A stretch of DNA of 64,000 bases from the NCBI GenBank assembly GCA_036804525.1, contig DAIRSE010000006.1, positions 26,970 to 90,969 on the forward strand, read 5' to 3'. Both the position numbers and the translations under genes were made by a program. Below the pieces are notes generated by a model. It was not told where the DNA came from. It saw only the letters and a program-made list of their open reading frames with translations, and did no database searches. The stretch comes from JBFLVT01 sp036804525 (GTDB lineage: Bacteria; Bacillota; Desulfotomaculia; Desulfotomaculales; JASEER01). Shown here piece by piece: positions 56,897 through 64,000 of this stretch (position 1 is the stretch's first letter; every line of letters begins with the position of its first letter).

Positions 56897-56934
56897 GTTT
56901 CTATTTGCAACATTGCTGTGTATCTAATTGCAAC
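56897..56934 (-). promoter_or_regulatory. Paired upstream activator sites of tnaA
   Basis: Two direct repeats, GTTGCAATTAGATAC (56934-56920) and GTTGCAAATAGAAAC (56911-56897), lie 23 bases apart, about two helical turns, and 120-160 bases upstream of the -24/-12 element. This is the usual place for the binding site of a sigma-54 activator. Confidence 0.65.
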
Positions 56935-57001
56935 CTGGATCGCCCTATCCAATGAAACCCGTCATCCTGAAGACCGACCAAGGACTCTGCAGACATTCGT
57001 C

Positions 57002-57889
57002 TCATGCCTTCCGCCCAAAGATCCTTTCGGCCAGACTGCGGCCCGTCGGTGTAGCCGCCAGCCCTCCTTCGGCCGTCTCTTTGAGCGATCTGGCCATACA
57101 ATCACCTACCGCTTTCATGGCTGAAATCACCTCATCGACAGGAATCACACTTGCAATCCCGGCCATGGCCATTGAGGCGGCCGCCAGCGCGTTGGCCGCG
57201 CCCATCGCGTTACGCTTGACACAGGGGACTTCCACCAAACCGGCCACCGGGTCGCAGACCAGCCCCAAGACGTTCTTAAGGGCCATGGCACAGGCATGGG
57301 CGGCCATGCGGGGAGAACCGCCGCACATTTCCACCACAGCTGCCGCCGCCATTGCCGAGGCGCTGCCGCATTCGGCCTGGCAACCCCCCTCGGCTCCGGA
57401 AATATAGGCTCTTCTGGCAATGACCATGCCGATGGCGGCGGAAGTGAAGAGGCTCATAACCGCCTTTTCTTCCGGGACGGCCTTCCCCTCCATGACCGCC
57501 AGCAGAACACCCGGGATAATCCCGCAGGAACCGGCCGTCGGAGCAGCCACGATCCTTCCCATGCAGGCGTTGACCTCAGCCACGGCCAGGGCCCTCATCA
57601 CGGCCCCGTCCAGTGTTTCGCCGCCAACTGTTTTCCCGGCCTCGATGGCTTCCTTCATCCTGTACGCATTCCCGCCGGAGAGGCCGCTTTCGGACCTGAT
57701 GCCTGCCGCCAGGCCGTTTGCGACCGCCTCTTTCATCACCGAGAAGCGGACGGCCATATTCCCGTACAGTTCCTCTTCCGGTTTCTCCAGCTGTTCTGCC
57801 TGATCCCTCAGGACCACGTCGGAGATGTTCTTTCCGGAACGTTCCGCCGCCGCCACCAGCTCTTCCACAGCATCATAACGCAGCAACAC
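57002..57889 (-). CDS. sdaAA: L-serine dehydratase, alpha subunit
   Basis: A 295-residue [4Fe-4S] enzyme subunit that deaminates L-serine to pyruvate. It has MGRIVAAPTAGSCGIIPG, GAEGGCQAECGSASAMAAAA, CDPVAGLVEVPCVKRNAMG and the cluster Cys residues in these motifs. The GTG at 57889 overlaps the end of sdaAB by 17 bases, with GGGAG five bases upstream. It is the second gene of the pair. The subunit is oxygen-sensitive, in keeping with an anaerobe. Confidence 0.94.
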   Translation of the reverse strand: MLLRYDAVEELVAAAERSGKNISDVVLRDQAEQLEKPEEELYGNMAVRFSVMKEAVANGLAAGIRSESGLSGGNAYRMKEAIEAGKTVGGETLDGAVMRALAVAEVNACMGRIVAAPTAGSCGIIPGVLLAVMEGKAVPEEKAVMSLFTSAAIGMVIARRAYISGAEGGCQAECGSASAMAAAAVVEMCGGSPRMAAHACAMALKNVLGLVCDPVAGLVEVPCVKRNAMGAANALAAASMAMAGIASVIPVDEVISAMKAVGDCMARSLKETAEGGLAATPTGRSLAERIFGRKA

Positions 57890-58565
57890 GTTTGCTCCCG
57901 CCTCCTCCGATGGGCTCAAGCGCCGTTACGGCCAGTACCCCCGCAAGCCGGCGGATCTCAGCTACGGCTGCCCGTCCCGCATCTTGGTCAAGCTCGATCA
58001 CCATCAGCGCTTCGCATCCGCGACAGCGGCGGTAAACGTTCATCCGGGCGATGTTTACCCGGTTCACGGCGAGCACACCGGTGACGGCCGCCACCACTCC
58101 GGGCTTGTCCCGGTGCAGAACGACCAGCGTATGGTATTCGCCCGTGATCTCGACTTTCAGATCATCGATTTGCCGGATGAGAATGTTGCCGCCGCCCATG
58201 GAGGAGCCCGTTACGGCCACAGCCCGGCCTGAACGGCCCAGCAGCCGGATCACTACCGTGTTGGGATGGACATCCCGCAAAGCGACCGTTTCGATGGTCA
58301 CCTTCCACCCTCTCCGCTCCGCGAGCAGAAGGCTCTCCCTTATCCGGGTGTCGTCGGGCTCGAAACCGAGCAAACCGCCGATGACGGCCCTGTCGGTACC
58401 GTGTCCTCTGTAGGTGCGCGCAAAGGAACCGTGAAACTGAATGTGTACCTCCGCCGGCTCTTCGCCCAATAGCTTCCGCGCTATCCGGCCGATGCGCACG
58501 GCTCCGGCCGTGTGCGAACTGGAGGGTCCAACCATCACCGGTCCGATAATGTCAAAGACATTCAC
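57873..58565 (-). CDS. sdaAB: L-serine dehydratase, beta subunit
   Basis: A 230-residue subunit: the N-terminal half has DIIGPVMVGPSSSHTAGAVRIG, the SdaAB signature, and FHGSFARTYRGHGTDRA. The C-terminal half is an ACT domain (about 148-220, YHTLVVLHRDKPGVVAAVTGVL), a likely serine-sensing site. The GTG start has GGAGG six bases upstream. It is co-transcribed with sdaAA. The galE remnant lies upstream. Confidence 0.94.
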   Translation of the reverse strand: MNVFDIIGPVMVGPSSSHTAGAVRIGRIARKLLGEEPAEVHIQFHGSFARTYRGHGTDRAVIGGLLGFEPDDTRIRESLLLAERRGWKVTIETVALRDVHPNTVVIRLLGRSGRAVAVTGSSMGGGNILIRQIDDLKVEITGEYHTLVVLHRDKPGVVAAVTGVLAVNRVNIARMNVYRRCRGCEALMVIELDQDAGRAAVAEIRRLAGVLAVTALEPIGGGGSKRVAAL

Positions 58566-58632
58566 TCGATCACCCTCCGGCCTCTGTTCTCAACCTGAGG
58601 GATTACCGGACCAAGCCGGTTTGCGGAGCCCG

Positions 58633-58794
58633 TCAATCCCCGTACCCCTCCGGGTGCCGCGCATGCCACGCCCAGGCCGTGCGCACAATAGTCTCCAGGT
58701 CCCCGTAGCGCGGCGCCCAGCCCAGTTCCCGCTTAATCCTCGCCGATCCGGCCGCCGGCAACGCCGGGTCCCCCTCCCGCCGCGGCCGACCTAC
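58633..58794 (-). pseudogene. UDP-glucose 4-epimerase, C-terminal remnant
   Basis: The last ~53 codons of a galE-type gene: GRPRREGDPALPAAGSARIK, then RELGWAPRYGDLETIVRTAW and RHPEGYGD before a TGA. These match the C-terminal end of bacterial GalE. The reading is open into the end of the DUF5615 gene, whose TAG stop is shared with the junction, so the remnant has no start. The N-terminal remnant lies 660 bases away, at 59458-59577, on the same strand. Confidence 0.8.
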
Positions 58795-59147
58795 CTGTTC
58801 GATGGCACGATCCGCACGGCTTTCTCGGTTACGACAAAAAGGTTGCCGGCAAGCCGGTCGGCGTGCCGCTCCAACAGTCGCGCCAGCACCTTGATCTTGC
58901 TTCCCGCTCGCTCATCTTCGAGCCGCAAAAGAACAACTCCGGCGTGGGCCTTTCCTTCGCGGAAGACCATCCTGCCGAAATCCTTATCATTAGTAACGAG
59001 AATACGGCGTTCCGCAATCGCGATCTTAAGAACACTCTCGTCGTCCAGCCCCCGAGCCTGGTCGTAGACAGAGAAGACGTCACGGCCTTGATCCCTCAGC
59101 CATCGAGCTACCGCAGGACCGGTACATTCGTCAACTATAAAGCGCAT
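58791..59147 (-). CDS. DUF5615 PIN-like toxin component
   Basis: A 118-residue DUF5615 (PIN-like, Mut7-C-type) protein. It has FIVDECTGPAVARWLRDQG, VFSVYDQARGLDDESVLKIA and ILVTNDKDFGRMVF, with the acidic residues Asp8, Asp37 and Asp58-60 placed as in the PIN nuclease fold. It is the partner of the DUF433 protein upstream, sharing one base (TGATG). The ATG at 59147 has GGAG eight bases upstream. DUF433/DUF5615 pairs are regarded as a type II toxin-antitoxin group, with the PIN-like protein the likely ribonuclease. Confidence 0.85.
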   Translation of the reverse strand: MRFIVDECTGPAVARWLRDQGRDVFSVYDQARGLDDESVLKIAIAERRILVTNDKDFGRMVFREGKAHAGVVLLRLEDERAGSKIKVLARLLERHADRLAGNLFVVTEKAVRIVPSNR

Positions 59148-59395
59148 CAGCTTATCTCCACGCCCAGCGGGACGATGGCCGTGTTCTCCAGCGCTTCCGT
59201 AGCAAACGCCAGGCATGCCAGGATATCTTCCCGTGTTAACCCCGGATACTCCTGCAGAATCTCATCCATTGTAACGCCTTGTGCCAAGAGGCCCAGAACA
59301 AACTGGACGGGCAGCCGTGTTCCCCTGATCACCGGTTTCCCGACCATTACCTTAGGATCAACAACGATTCGTTCAAGAAGCGCTGTCAGGCTCAT
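59147..59395 (-). CDS. DUF433 antitoxin component
   Basis: An 82-residue DUF433 protein with a winged or ribbon-like DNA-binding region: RIVVDPKVMVGKPVIRGTRLPV and LLAQGVTMDEILQEYPGLTREDIL, which are diagnostic. It should neutralise the DUF5615 partner and repress the operon. The start is the ATG at 59395 with GGAGGG seven bases upstream; a longer reading has no site. It stands in the middle of the former galE gene. Confidence 0.85.
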   Translation of the reverse strand: MSLTALLERIVVDPKVMVGKPVIRGTRLPVQFVLGLLAQGVTMDEILQEYPGLTREDILACLAFATEALENTAIVPLGVEIS

Positions 59396-59457
59396 GCGGA
59401 ATCCCTCCTTCTCGACAGCCTGCATACGTTATCGGCCTAAGCTGTACTTCCTCATAT

Positions 59458-59577
59458 TAACAGTATACCACGCTCTCCGGCAAAGAAGAGGATGACGGCC
59501 CGGTACCCCCGCTCCAGCAACTCCTTCACCACGTGACTGCCGATATACCCGGCCCCGCCGGTGACGAGAACTTGCAT
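59458..59577 (-). pseudogene. UDP-glucose 4-epimerase, N-terminal remnant
   Basis: The first ~30 codons of a GalE-type gene, starting at the ATG at 59577: MQVLVTGGAGYIGSHVVKEL then LERGYRAVIL, the NAD-binding Rossmann start (GGAGYIG). The family then continues with DN-L-S; here it goes on with nine unrelated codons to a TAA. GGAGGG is 11 bases before the ATG, so the ribosome binding site is still there. It is broken by the toxin-antitoxin insertion. Confidence 0.8.
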
Positions 59578-59605
59578 ACTAACGACAACCCTCCGTACCC
59601 ATTAA

Positions 59606-60856
59606 CTAACCCACGTGCCGCCGACCGAACCCGCGGCGTGGCTCTCCGCGCGCCAGCCAGCGCCGGTAGTGGTCCTTTCGTGCGCCGTCGAGGGCCTCGG
59701 CGACACGCTTGTAACCATACTGGCGCAGAAGGGTCAGGCACACCCCCACGGCGCTGGCCGGCAGCCAGTCGCCGTAAACGAGAACGGCGGCGCACACCGC
59801 AAGGTTGTCCAGGTCAAGGTAATAAAACCGCTCGTTCTCCCAGGCGTCTTTCCCGAGACGAAGCAATTCTCCAAGGCGCCCGTCGACCCGCGCCTCGCCG
59901 AGGAGCAGCGGGTGGCGCTGGTCGGCCTGCATCCCCAGGGCGAAAAACCGGATGTCCCGCCTGGCAAGCCGGATACCGGTCTCCTCATAAGCTTCGCGCA
60001 CCGCGGCCAGGAAAGGATCCGGCGGCAGTTCCGCCGCCATGCGGTCCGTCCAGGCCACCGCCCCGGTGGCCGATGCCACCAGTTTGCTAGGGAAGACCGA
60101 CAGATTCGCGGGACGCCGACCCACCAGCAGGTTGTTGTCGGCGTCGATAATGTTCACGTGCACCGTCAGCCCGTTGCCGAGCCGTGTCTCGGCCAGGCTG
60201 TCGTGAAAACTGAGAGGTATCCCGTCGACCCTCCGCCGGTGCTCACTCAGCGCCGCCAGAGCTTCACGCGGCAAGGCCGCCAGCCGCACCGAACCGGTCA
60301 GCGCCAGGTTGGTGCAAACGAAATCGAAGTACGAAAGGGGGCTGAAGGTTAAGAGCCAGTTCGGGTGCTCATCCCCCGGCGTGCGCAGGAGGGAGAAGGA
60401 CTCAAGCCGCGCGACCGTCCCGTCGGTCAATTGCGAAAGCGTCCGGGCGCTGTACGCCGCCACGATCGCCTCCCGCTCTCGCGCCAGCTCCGGCGGTATC
60501 ACAAAAGAGGACTCCTCGACCCGGAACTCCATCTCTCCCGGTCCCAGCACACGGGGCTTGTCCAGATCCACCCCGTCAGCCATCACAAACGGCACCGCCG
60601 GGGTCCACTCCCCTACCCGGAATGCCACATGGGACGGCAGCCGTACCGGCATCCTTCGGCGCAGCCGCCGGTAAAGGGCGGCGCAACCCATAATGAGGGT
60701 CACCAGGCCCACGCCCAGAATGTTGAGAACGGTCTGCGTCAGGCTGAAAAGCGCCGCCGCCTGGTTCCGGAAGAAGTATAGCACCACCCCGCACACGGCA
60801 ATCACAACAATAGCCGTGCCTATCAGGACAAGTCGTCTCAACTCACGCCGCCGCAT
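59606..60856 (-). CDS. Membrane protein with Nudix-like domain
   Basis: A 416-residue protein. Two membrane helices lie at about 7-30 and 35-58, followed by a cytoplasmic region. In the second half the sequence AAVREAYEETGIRL (about residues 285-298) resembles the Nudix box REUXEEXGU, but the upstream Gly and Glu of the box are not at the normal spacing (VAWTDRMAAELPPDPFL), so hydrolase activity is doubtful. It ends with basic residues. It has no operon partner. The ATG at 60856 has AAGGCGG nine bases upstream. Function is unknown. Confidence 0.65.
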   Translation of the reverse strand: MRRRELRRLVLIGTAIVVIAVCGVVLYFFRNQAAALFSLTQTVLNILGVGLVTLIMGCAALYRRLRRRMPVRLPSHVAFRVGEWTPAVPFVMADGVDLDKPRVLGPGEMEFRVEESSFVIPPELAREREAIVAAYSARTLSQLTDGTVARLESFSLLRTPGDEHPNWLLTFSPLSYFDFVCTNLALTGSVRLAALPREALAALSEHRRRVDGIPLSFHDSLAETRLGNGLTVHVNIIDADNNLLVGRRPANLSVFPSKLVASATGAVAWTDRMAAELPPDPFLAAVREAYEETGIRLARRDIRFFALGMQADQRHPLLLGEARVDGRLGELLRLGKDAWENERFYYLDLDNLAVCAAVLVYGDWLPASAVGVCLTLLRQYGYKRVAEALDGARKDHYRRWLARGEPRRGFGRRHVG

Positions 60857-61009
60857 CGCCCAGGTCCGCCTTCAGAAGTCTTATTCATTTTCCGGTAGGT
60901 CGCAATCATAGGTCTTTATCGCCGAGCACCTTGCTTGATGCTCCCGCCACTTACCATTCACAAATACCGAGTGTTAGGGCTAACCTCAAACGTCAGAAAG
61001 CTGACGGGA

Positions 61010-61038
61010 TTGCCTGACCGGGAATTGCTGGATATAAT
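61010..61038 (+). promoter_or_regulatory. Sigma-A promoter leading into the mobile-element fragments
   Basis: TTGCCT (61010-61015), a 17-base spacer and a perfect TATAAT (61033-61038), reading to the right. Confidence 0.6.
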
Positions 61039-61061
61039 GGCCATATCTTTTAGAAAGGAAA

Positions 61062-61111
61062 AACGCCCCTGTGTGTACGTGCCGCTGCGCCAACAGAAGC
61101 ACCAGGGGCGT
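61062..61111. repeat. Long inverted repeat before the DUF6431 fragment
   Basis: ACGCCCCTG and CAGGGGCGT form a stem around ~30 bases; on the minus strand it is followed by TTTTTCC, so it can stop transcription coming from the right. It probably belongs to the leader of the DUF6431 element. Confidence 0.45.
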
Positions 61112-61125
61112 CCATCACCAACCGT

Positions 61126-61342
61126 ATGGTCATTGTAACAAAATATGAGCTGGTTGAAAACCCCGACAAGGGTGTTTTTTGTGCGGAGCGCGGAGCAGAT
61201 ACCCTGCCCCTGCTGTAGCGGGCAGTTGAAGGTCATTGGCAGCCGCAGACGGAGCCGTATCAACGGCCGGGGCGAGAAAATCGTCCTGATCATCCGCCGC
61301 CTTGGTTGTGTTGCCTGCCATCGCATCCACCACGAACTGCCG
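61126..61342 (+). pseudogene. DUF6431 (transposon-associated) protein, frameshifted and truncated
   Basis: Starts MVIVTKYELVENPDKGVF in one frame and goes on in the next as VRSAEQIPCPCCSGQLKVIG, IVLIIRRLGCVACHRIHHEL, a zinc-finger-like DUF6431 N-terminus. The frames meet at a T6 run at 61175-61180, so an indel there breaks the gene. After HHELPDI at about 61340 the homology stops and a different protein begins. DUF6431 genes are often linked to transposases. Confidence 0.65.
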
Positions 61343-61576
61343 GACATCGACTTGCAGTGCCGGCTACCCCACCTGGATCGGGCGCAAACCGGCGAGTATG
61401 TAAAACGGCACCTGGCATACGCCGGCGCGGACCGGGACATCTTCTCGGATGGCAGCCGGGACCCTGCGGTTGATCAACAAGGCCTGTACCCATTGCCTGA
61501 TCTACGGGGAGCAGAACGGCAACTGGATCGTTGACGACCACATGGTAAAGCGGGTGATTCAGGGAGAGCTCATGTA
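61343..61576 (+). pseudogene. ExeA/TniB-like AAA ATPase, C-terminal remnant of a transposon
   Basis: The last part of an ExeA-family ATPase as found with DDE transposases: PHLDRAQTGEYVKRHLAYAG and ADRDIFSD in one frame and, after a frameshift near 61455-61470, LRLINKACTHCLIYGEQNGN and VDDHMVKRVIQGELM to a TAG. The N-terminal ATPase part is missing; the fragment is joined directly to the DUF6431 piece. Confidence 0.55.
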
Positions 61577-61684
61577 GCTCTCCCTGCCCCACCCGCTGAT
61601 GATTGATTGCCGGCCAAGCGTTTCGTCAATTCTTGGACAATTAACACCGTCTATTCCCGGACATTATGGGGCGGCAGTAACACC

Positions 61685-61993
61685 ATGGAAATCCCGGAGA
61701 TTGGCTTTGACGATTCCACGGCGGTCTTGGAGTTGCCAGAGCGCTATCGGATACGCCTGCGCACCACCAACGGAGTAGAACGGCTCAACGAGGAGATTCG
61801 CCGCCGTGAGCGAGTTATCCGGATTTTCCCGAGCCGAGAATCGGTGATCCGCCTTCTGGGTGCCTTGCTCATGGAGTTGGACGAAAAGTGGGGCTCCGGG
61901 AACCGCTGTCTGGACATGGCGGAATACCTGGAATGGCGGGAGAAGCGGAAAGAAGCTCAAAAACAGGCTTCAAAAGTACATTGGCTTGGCTAG
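61685..61993 (+). pseudogene. IS256-family (mutator) transposase, C-terminal remnant
   Basis: About 102 codons equal to the C-terminus of an IS256-family transposase: LRTTNGVERLNEEIRRRERV, IRIFPSRESVIRLLGALLME, then DMAEYLEW, including the catalytic-Glu helix region. The first ~300 residues and the DDE Asp pair are missing, so it is inactive. Just past the stop, at 62020-62040, TTTTTACACAGAATTTTGGA looks like the right terminal repeat of such an element; no matching left end was found. Confidence 0.8.
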
Positions 61994-62249
61994 CTGATTA
62001 CCATTTACCACGGGGAATTTTTACACAGAATTTTGGACTTGATCCTAAGACTCCCCGGCGGGCTAAACGCGATTCCAGTCTGGCTTCCCTTATCCTACCC
62101 TCTTTACCGATAGACGAGGGCATTTTCAGCGCGCTCAAATCCTAATACTCGGTAGAACCGTTGATTCTCCGCATGACCTCGCAGGACATAGGTAACCCGC
62201 AGGTTATTCTCCAGGATATGGAAACAATTCGTTTTCCAGAGGTTCCGGC
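61994..62249. other. Gap with the IS256-like right end, otherwise empty
   Basis: A 256-base stretch. The IS256-like end described above lies near 62020-62045; the rest has no gene and no terminator that I can see. Confidence 0.5.
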
Positions 62250-63812
62250 CTATTCCCCTGTTAAGGCCAGCCCCATCTCACGTTCAAAATGGTATGAGAA
62301 CAAGACCTGCCCGTCCCCGGTTAGCGCTCTGATATACGGCATTCCGGCCTTTAGCGATAATATCGTTTCTGCTTTCATGGTTTCAAGGTCGACTCTGACA
62401 ATATGATAGATCTGTTCATCTGGATAAACCTGCTCCGCTGAATGAGAGTTGTCTTTGGCATAACCTGTCGCAACATAGGCAAGATACCTGCCGTTATACA
62501 TCGGAATATTATCTATTGAGTCGATGGGTTGCTGGCTTTCTTCGTCTTGGAAGATTATCTCCCGGATATCCCGATTCACTTTAGTTGAGGGATCGCTTAG
62601 AGCTTCCAAGTTGATTCTCTCTATTTCGAGCGCCTTCCTCGCACCTAATTGCATGTGTACCAGAGGGTACATAACGTTTGTCCAGTCGACACCGCTTAGT
62701 ATACTAGGGTTGCGCTGTATGTAAGGCTTATCCGGGTGCTGAAGGTTTAGCGCCATCACTCCGTAATAGCCTTCATAACCCGAAAGCATAGCGATAATCG
62801 CCTTATCATTTACGGAGAAGTGTGGGGACATAATGTACGCCTTGTCAAAAAGGTCGCTCTGTACCGGAATATGTGATGCGAATTTGGTAGTCAGGCCACT
62901 ATCCAGGTCGTGGATATAAAGCCCATTCCGGTTGGTAAAGACGATCTTTCTGAGGTCGGCACTTACGTCATACCCTGTGATATAATCGGTGTCCGCCAGC
63001 GCCTTTCTGATTACATCGGGTAGGGCTCTGGTACTGTCTATCTTGCCAAGGTCAAGCGTTGTCACAAAAAAGCTGTCCGTCATCTTGAAAATCAACTTGT
63101 CCGGAAGAATACGAACACCGTGGAACAGGCTGGTTTTTGTCTCGGGTATCTCAAACTGTCTCTCCACCCGGTTTTCCCGAGGGTCGTAGATAGAAAACGT
63201 AGTGACAATGTCGGAGTATGGGTTCTTTATGTTCAATGAACGGTCAGCACGCAGAAGTAATTTGCCGCCTATGCCGGAGCCGACAACTGCAGCAGGAGAC
63301 TCGTAATGAGTCATTTTCGCGCCAAAATCCTCAGCCCTGAGGGTTACATAGTCGCCGGTAATCTCTACGAACTCTGTCTTTGGATACTCATACTTTACGC
63401 TTAAGTAGTACAGGCTCTTGTCGTTCCGTTCTTTCAAAGTGATATGGGTTACGCGTTCAATTCTACGCGTTTTAGGATTGGCCAAAGAATCAAGGATAAC
63501 CTTGTACGTCCCTTGATCCTGGTCGTATGTAACACTGCGCAAGACAATTCCCCAGGGATTCTGGGCGTCATGCGGGATTTGTTCGGAATAGACCCTAATA
63601 GTCCTGTCACCTTCTGAAAGGCCAAAGCCTTCCCTCAGCACCTTTTCCAGGTCAAGCTGTACATCAATGTCAAAATACTGTCTGATTTTGCTCTGTACCA
63701 GTGCCGTGGTCGGAATCTCGATCTCCGTCGAGTCACTGATTTCCGAAGGACCGGGTCCAACGTCTCCGTCCTTCACCATGCGCTGCAAAGCATATCCTAC
63801 AAGGAAGGACAT
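62250..63812 (-). CDS. Large protein of unknown function, N-terminus uncertain at window edge
   Basis: A 520-residue protein with no signal peptide seen in this part, with a beta-rich, repetitive composition (many Val, Ile, Asp and Tyr, like a propeller or WD-type surface protein: FSIYDPRENRVERQFEIPE, IVFTNRNGLYIHDLDSG). The open frame continues 57 codons beyond the first ATG at 63812 without a start (KTYPILHSISDS-like, then EPVTNTVEITDPEQ) until a TGA at 63989-63987. That upstream piece also looks coding, so the gene probably starts further right and carries a frameshift, or the ATG is internal. Its AT-richer codons differ from the rest of the window. Confidence 0.6.
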   Translation of the reverse strand: MSFLVGYALQRMVKDGDVGPGPSEISDSTEIEIPTTALVQSKIRQYFDIDVQLDLEKVLREGFGLSEGDRTIRVYSEQIPHDAQNPWGIVLRSVTYDQDQGTYKVILDSLANPKTRRIERVTHITLKERNDKSLYYLSVKYEYPKTEFVEITGDYVTLRAEDFGAKMTHYESPAAVVGSGIGGKLLLRADRSLNIKNPYSDIVTTFSIYDPRENRVERQFEIPETKTSLFHGVRILPDKLIFKMTDSFFVTTLDLGKIDSTRALPDVIRKALADTDYITGYDVSADLRKIVFTNRNGLYIHDLDSGLTTKFASHIPVQSDLFDKAYIMSPHFSVNDKAIIAMLSGYEGYYGVMALNLQHPDKPYIQRNPSILSGVDWTNVMYPLVHMQLGARKALEIERINLEALSDPSTKVNRDIREIIFQDEESQQPIDSIDNIPMYNGRYLAYVATGYAKDNSHSAEQVYPDEQIYHIVRVDLETMKAETILSLKAGMPYIRALTGDGQVLFSYHFEREMGLALTGE

Positions 63813-64000
63813 CGTTTCTATTTCTGAAGGATCGTTAAACTCCGTATTACATACGGTTGTGATACCGTCAAATATGTAATGCGACCAAATGTATTCAAGC
63901 TGCTCAGGGTCTGTAATCTCAACGGTATTCGTAACCGGCTCAGTCGAAGTTGAGTCCGATATGCTGTGTAAAATCGGGTAGCTAATTCAAATAGAATGAG

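Overview
The window looks like a piece of chromosome from a GC-rich, anaerobic, endospore-forming Firmicute of the Clostridia, most like the Desulfotomaculum/Pelotomaculum group. The evidence is an H-type small acid-soluble spore protein, SpoIID-like and SleB-like cell-wall proteins, strong GGAGG ribosome binding sites with many TTG and GTG starts, an anaerobic (Cbi-type) cobalamin pathway, tungsten-type aldehyde:ferredoxin oxidoreductases and oxygen-labile amino-acid-degrading enzymes. This placement is inference; there is no rRNA in the window.

Layout. 1-16 kb holds housekeeping and envelope genes: an MFS transporter cut by the window edge, a DUF218 protein, SpoIID-like protein, threonine aldolase, PrcB/Gmad2 lipoprotein, LysM-SleB hydrolase, glutamine amidotransferase, prmA, a copper-amine-oxidase-N protein, two small exported proteins, an OmpR/EnvZ-type two-component pair, a TerC protein behind a yybP-ykoY (manganese) riboswitch, tiny ORFs, an M48 protease and an MscS channel. 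16-20 kb holds nadE, a response regulator-GGDEF protein and an isolated 2-oxoacid:ferredoxin oxidoreductase beta subunit.

19.9-36.3 kb is one long minus-strand cobalamin operon. A cobalamin riboswitch and terminator precede cbiM, cbiN, cbiQ, a cbiO-cbiC fusion, cbiX, cbiD, cbiE, cbiL, cbiF, cbiG, cbiH, cbiA, cobD, cbiP, cbiB, cobU, cobT and cobS, most of them overlapping. cbiT and a precorrin-6A reductase are not seen. A 210-bp MITE-like element sits between cbiM and cbiN and supplies the end of cbiM.

37-46 kb is a minus-strand catabolic cluster: putrescine-type aminotransferase, polyferredoxin, AOR, MoaD-like protein, GABA-type aminotransferase, second AOR and amino acid permease. Read in order, the enzymes could take putrescine to succinate with tungsten AORs in place of the two NAD(P)-linked aldehyde dehydrogenases. 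This is the most interesting candidate system here.

46-59 kb holds small secreted and cupin proteins, a PKD-containing surface protein, a nitrilase-family protein, a B3/B4 protein, sspH, a DegT-family protein without its PLP lysine, a damaged sigma-54 activator next to a frameshifted tryptophanase with a clear -24/-12 promoter and paired upstream repeats, serine dehydratase genes, and a galE gene whose middle has been replaced by a DUF433/DUF5615 toxin-antitoxin pair. 59.6-64 kb holds a Nudix-like membrane protein, a junk-yard of three truncated mobile elements, and a large protein of unknown function at the window edge.
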